From positions 1 through 5,706 of the forward strand of contig JAJXXG010000036.1 in NCBI GenBank assembly GCA_021781255.1: a stretch of 5,706 nucleotides of DNA, given 5' to 3'. Within the stretch, counting starts at the first letter, position 1, and each line of letters opens with the position of its first letter. The stretch is from Acidobacteriota bacterium (GTDB taxonomy: Bacteria > Acidobacteriota > Terriglobia > Terriglobales > Acidobacteriaceae). The translations under genes were made by a program, and so were the position numbers. This document shows, piece by piece, positions 5,204 through 5,706 of the stretch. A model generated the notes under the pieces. That model ran no database searches. It was not told the origin of the DNA and worked only from the letters and a program-made list of their open reading frames with translations.

Positions 5204-5240
5204 GGTTCCGTACGATCCCCGCCACCCCGCAGGAGGAGTC

Positions 5241-5706
5241 ATGCCGCAGAGTTTACTCGAGCAGTTGCGTCAATACACAGTTGTCGTGGCCGACACGGGC
5301 GATATGGAAGCCATGGAGCAGTTTCATCCGCAGGATGCGACCACCAACCCGTCGCTGATCACGGCCGCGGCACAGATGTCTCAGTATCAGCCGATTGTGG
5401 ATGGCGTGCTGAAGGATGCGCGGAATGAACTGGGAGAGGGCGCGACCGATCAGGCGGTTGCCAATCTTGCCTTTCAGCGGCTGGCGGTAGCCTTCGGCAA
5501 GAAGATTCTGGCCATTGTTCCGGGCCGTGTCTCCACCGAGGTTGACGCGCGTCTCTCCTACGACACCGAGGCCACGATCGCACAGGCACACAGCATCATC
5601 AAGCAATACGACGCAGCCGGCATCGGGCGCAACCACGTATTGATTAAGATCGCCTCCACCTGGGAGGGCATTCGCGCCGCAGAGGTGCTGGAGAAAGAAG
5701 GCATCC
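5241..5706 (+). CDS. tal: Transaldolase, TalB type (C-terminal half outside window)
   Basis: The first 155 codons are present; E. coli-type transaldolases have about 316 residues, so roughly half is seen. The enzyme transfers a dihydroxyacetone unit between sedoheptulose 7-phosphate and glyceraldehyde 3-phosphate in the non-oxidative pentose phosphate pathway, in the cytoplasm. The sequence closely follows E. coli Tal[14 protein letters not shown] (9-21), [10 protein letters not shown] (31-40), [19 protein letters not shown] (93-111), [16 protein letters not shown] (133-148). Active-site residues visible are Asp18, Asn36, Glu100 and the Schiff-base Lys136 (E. coli Asp17, Asn35, Glu96, Lys132). 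This is the long classical subfamily, not the short TalC/Fsa type. ATG 5241 is preceded by AGGAGG with a 4-base gap, a strong though close ribosome site, and the N-terminus aligns with E. coli at this start. It is divergent from the aminotransferase. Confidence 0.96.
   Translation, partial: MPQSLLEQLRQYTVVVADTGDMEAMEQFHPQDATTNPSLITAAAQMSQYQPIVDGVLKDARNELGEGATDQAVANLAFQRLAVAFGKKILAIVPGRVSTEVDARLSYDTEATIAQAHSIIKQYDAAGIGRNHVLIKIASTWEGIRAAEVLEKEGI

Larger units (their letters stand above)
4735..5240. other. Divergent intergenic region between aminotransferase and transaldolase
   Basis: About 506 bases that must hold the start signals of two divergent genes. Open frames here have no recognisable protein character and I do not support a gene, apart from one possible 16-codon leader ORF. 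The region is rich in inverted repeats: 4810-4828, 4853-4865, 4871-4904, 5064-5075, 5128-5159 and 5152-5170. No consensus promoter for the aminotransferase is evident. I compared the transaldolase side by eye with cobalamin, TPP, SAM, glycine, fluoride and c-di-GMP riboswitch motifs and with SRP, tmRNA and RNase P RNA, and none fitted. Confidence 0.5.

Noticed and set aside
5061..5240. Cobalamin or other known riboswitch, or a tRNA-like T-arm near 5203-5225
   Set aside because: The conserved boxes of the riboswitches I compared are missing, and the GGTTCCG...ATCCCC segment cannot form a five-pair T-stem with a seven-base loop or a complete cloverleaf.
5048..5428. Alternative plus-strand frames running into the transaldolase start
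   Set aside because: They are out of frame with transaldolase and overlap its conserved N-terminus. The start at 5241 has a strong ribosome site and matches the E. coli protein.

Overview
The window is GC-rich bacterial chromosome with five protein genes, none of them obviously mobile. The best guess for the host is an acidobacterium (class Terriglobia). This rests on remembered resemblance only: a secreted protein starting with a carboxypeptidase-regulatory-like domain, a long-form YraN, and an archaeal-like class III aminotransferase. Nothing in the window proves the taxonomy.

Layout: four genes lie on the minus strand. Read in their direction of transcription from right to left they are: a class III (acetylornithine/GABA-type) aminotransferase (4734-3340); a YraN-family nuclease-fold protein (start probably 3043, stop 2552); a GntR/FCD transcription factor (2449-1745); and the N-terminal 511 residues of a large secreted protein that runs off the left edge (1534-1). 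On the right, divergent from the aminotransferase, the first 155 codons of an E. coli-type transaldolase lie on the plus strand (5241 to the right edge).

The minus-strand genes do not look like one tight operon. Gaps of about 100 to 300 bases separate them. A perfect 9-bp hairpin follows the aminotransferase, a TATTAT box precedes yraN, and a good TTGACA/TATGGT promoter with an inverted repeat in its spacer sits just past the yraN stop and drives gntR. No metabolic link between the genes is evident. The aminotransferase (PLP-dependent amino-group transfer) and transaldolase (pentose phosphate pathway) are housekeeping-type enzymes, YraN is a conserved protein of poorly defined DNA-related role, and the GntR target is unknown.

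The least explained part is the roughly 500-base divergent intergenic region (4735-5240). It holds a 19-bp palindrome, a perfect 10-bp inverted repeat, TGGGC copies spaced by about two helical turns, a 16-codon upstream ORF with its own ribosome binding site, and two strong but mutually exclusive stems before transaldolase. The other item worth attention is the secreted protein, whose central region looks like a ThuA/GATase1-type fold between two Ig-like or beta-sandwich modules. I found no CRISPR array, tRNA, rRNA, insertion sequence or phage gene.
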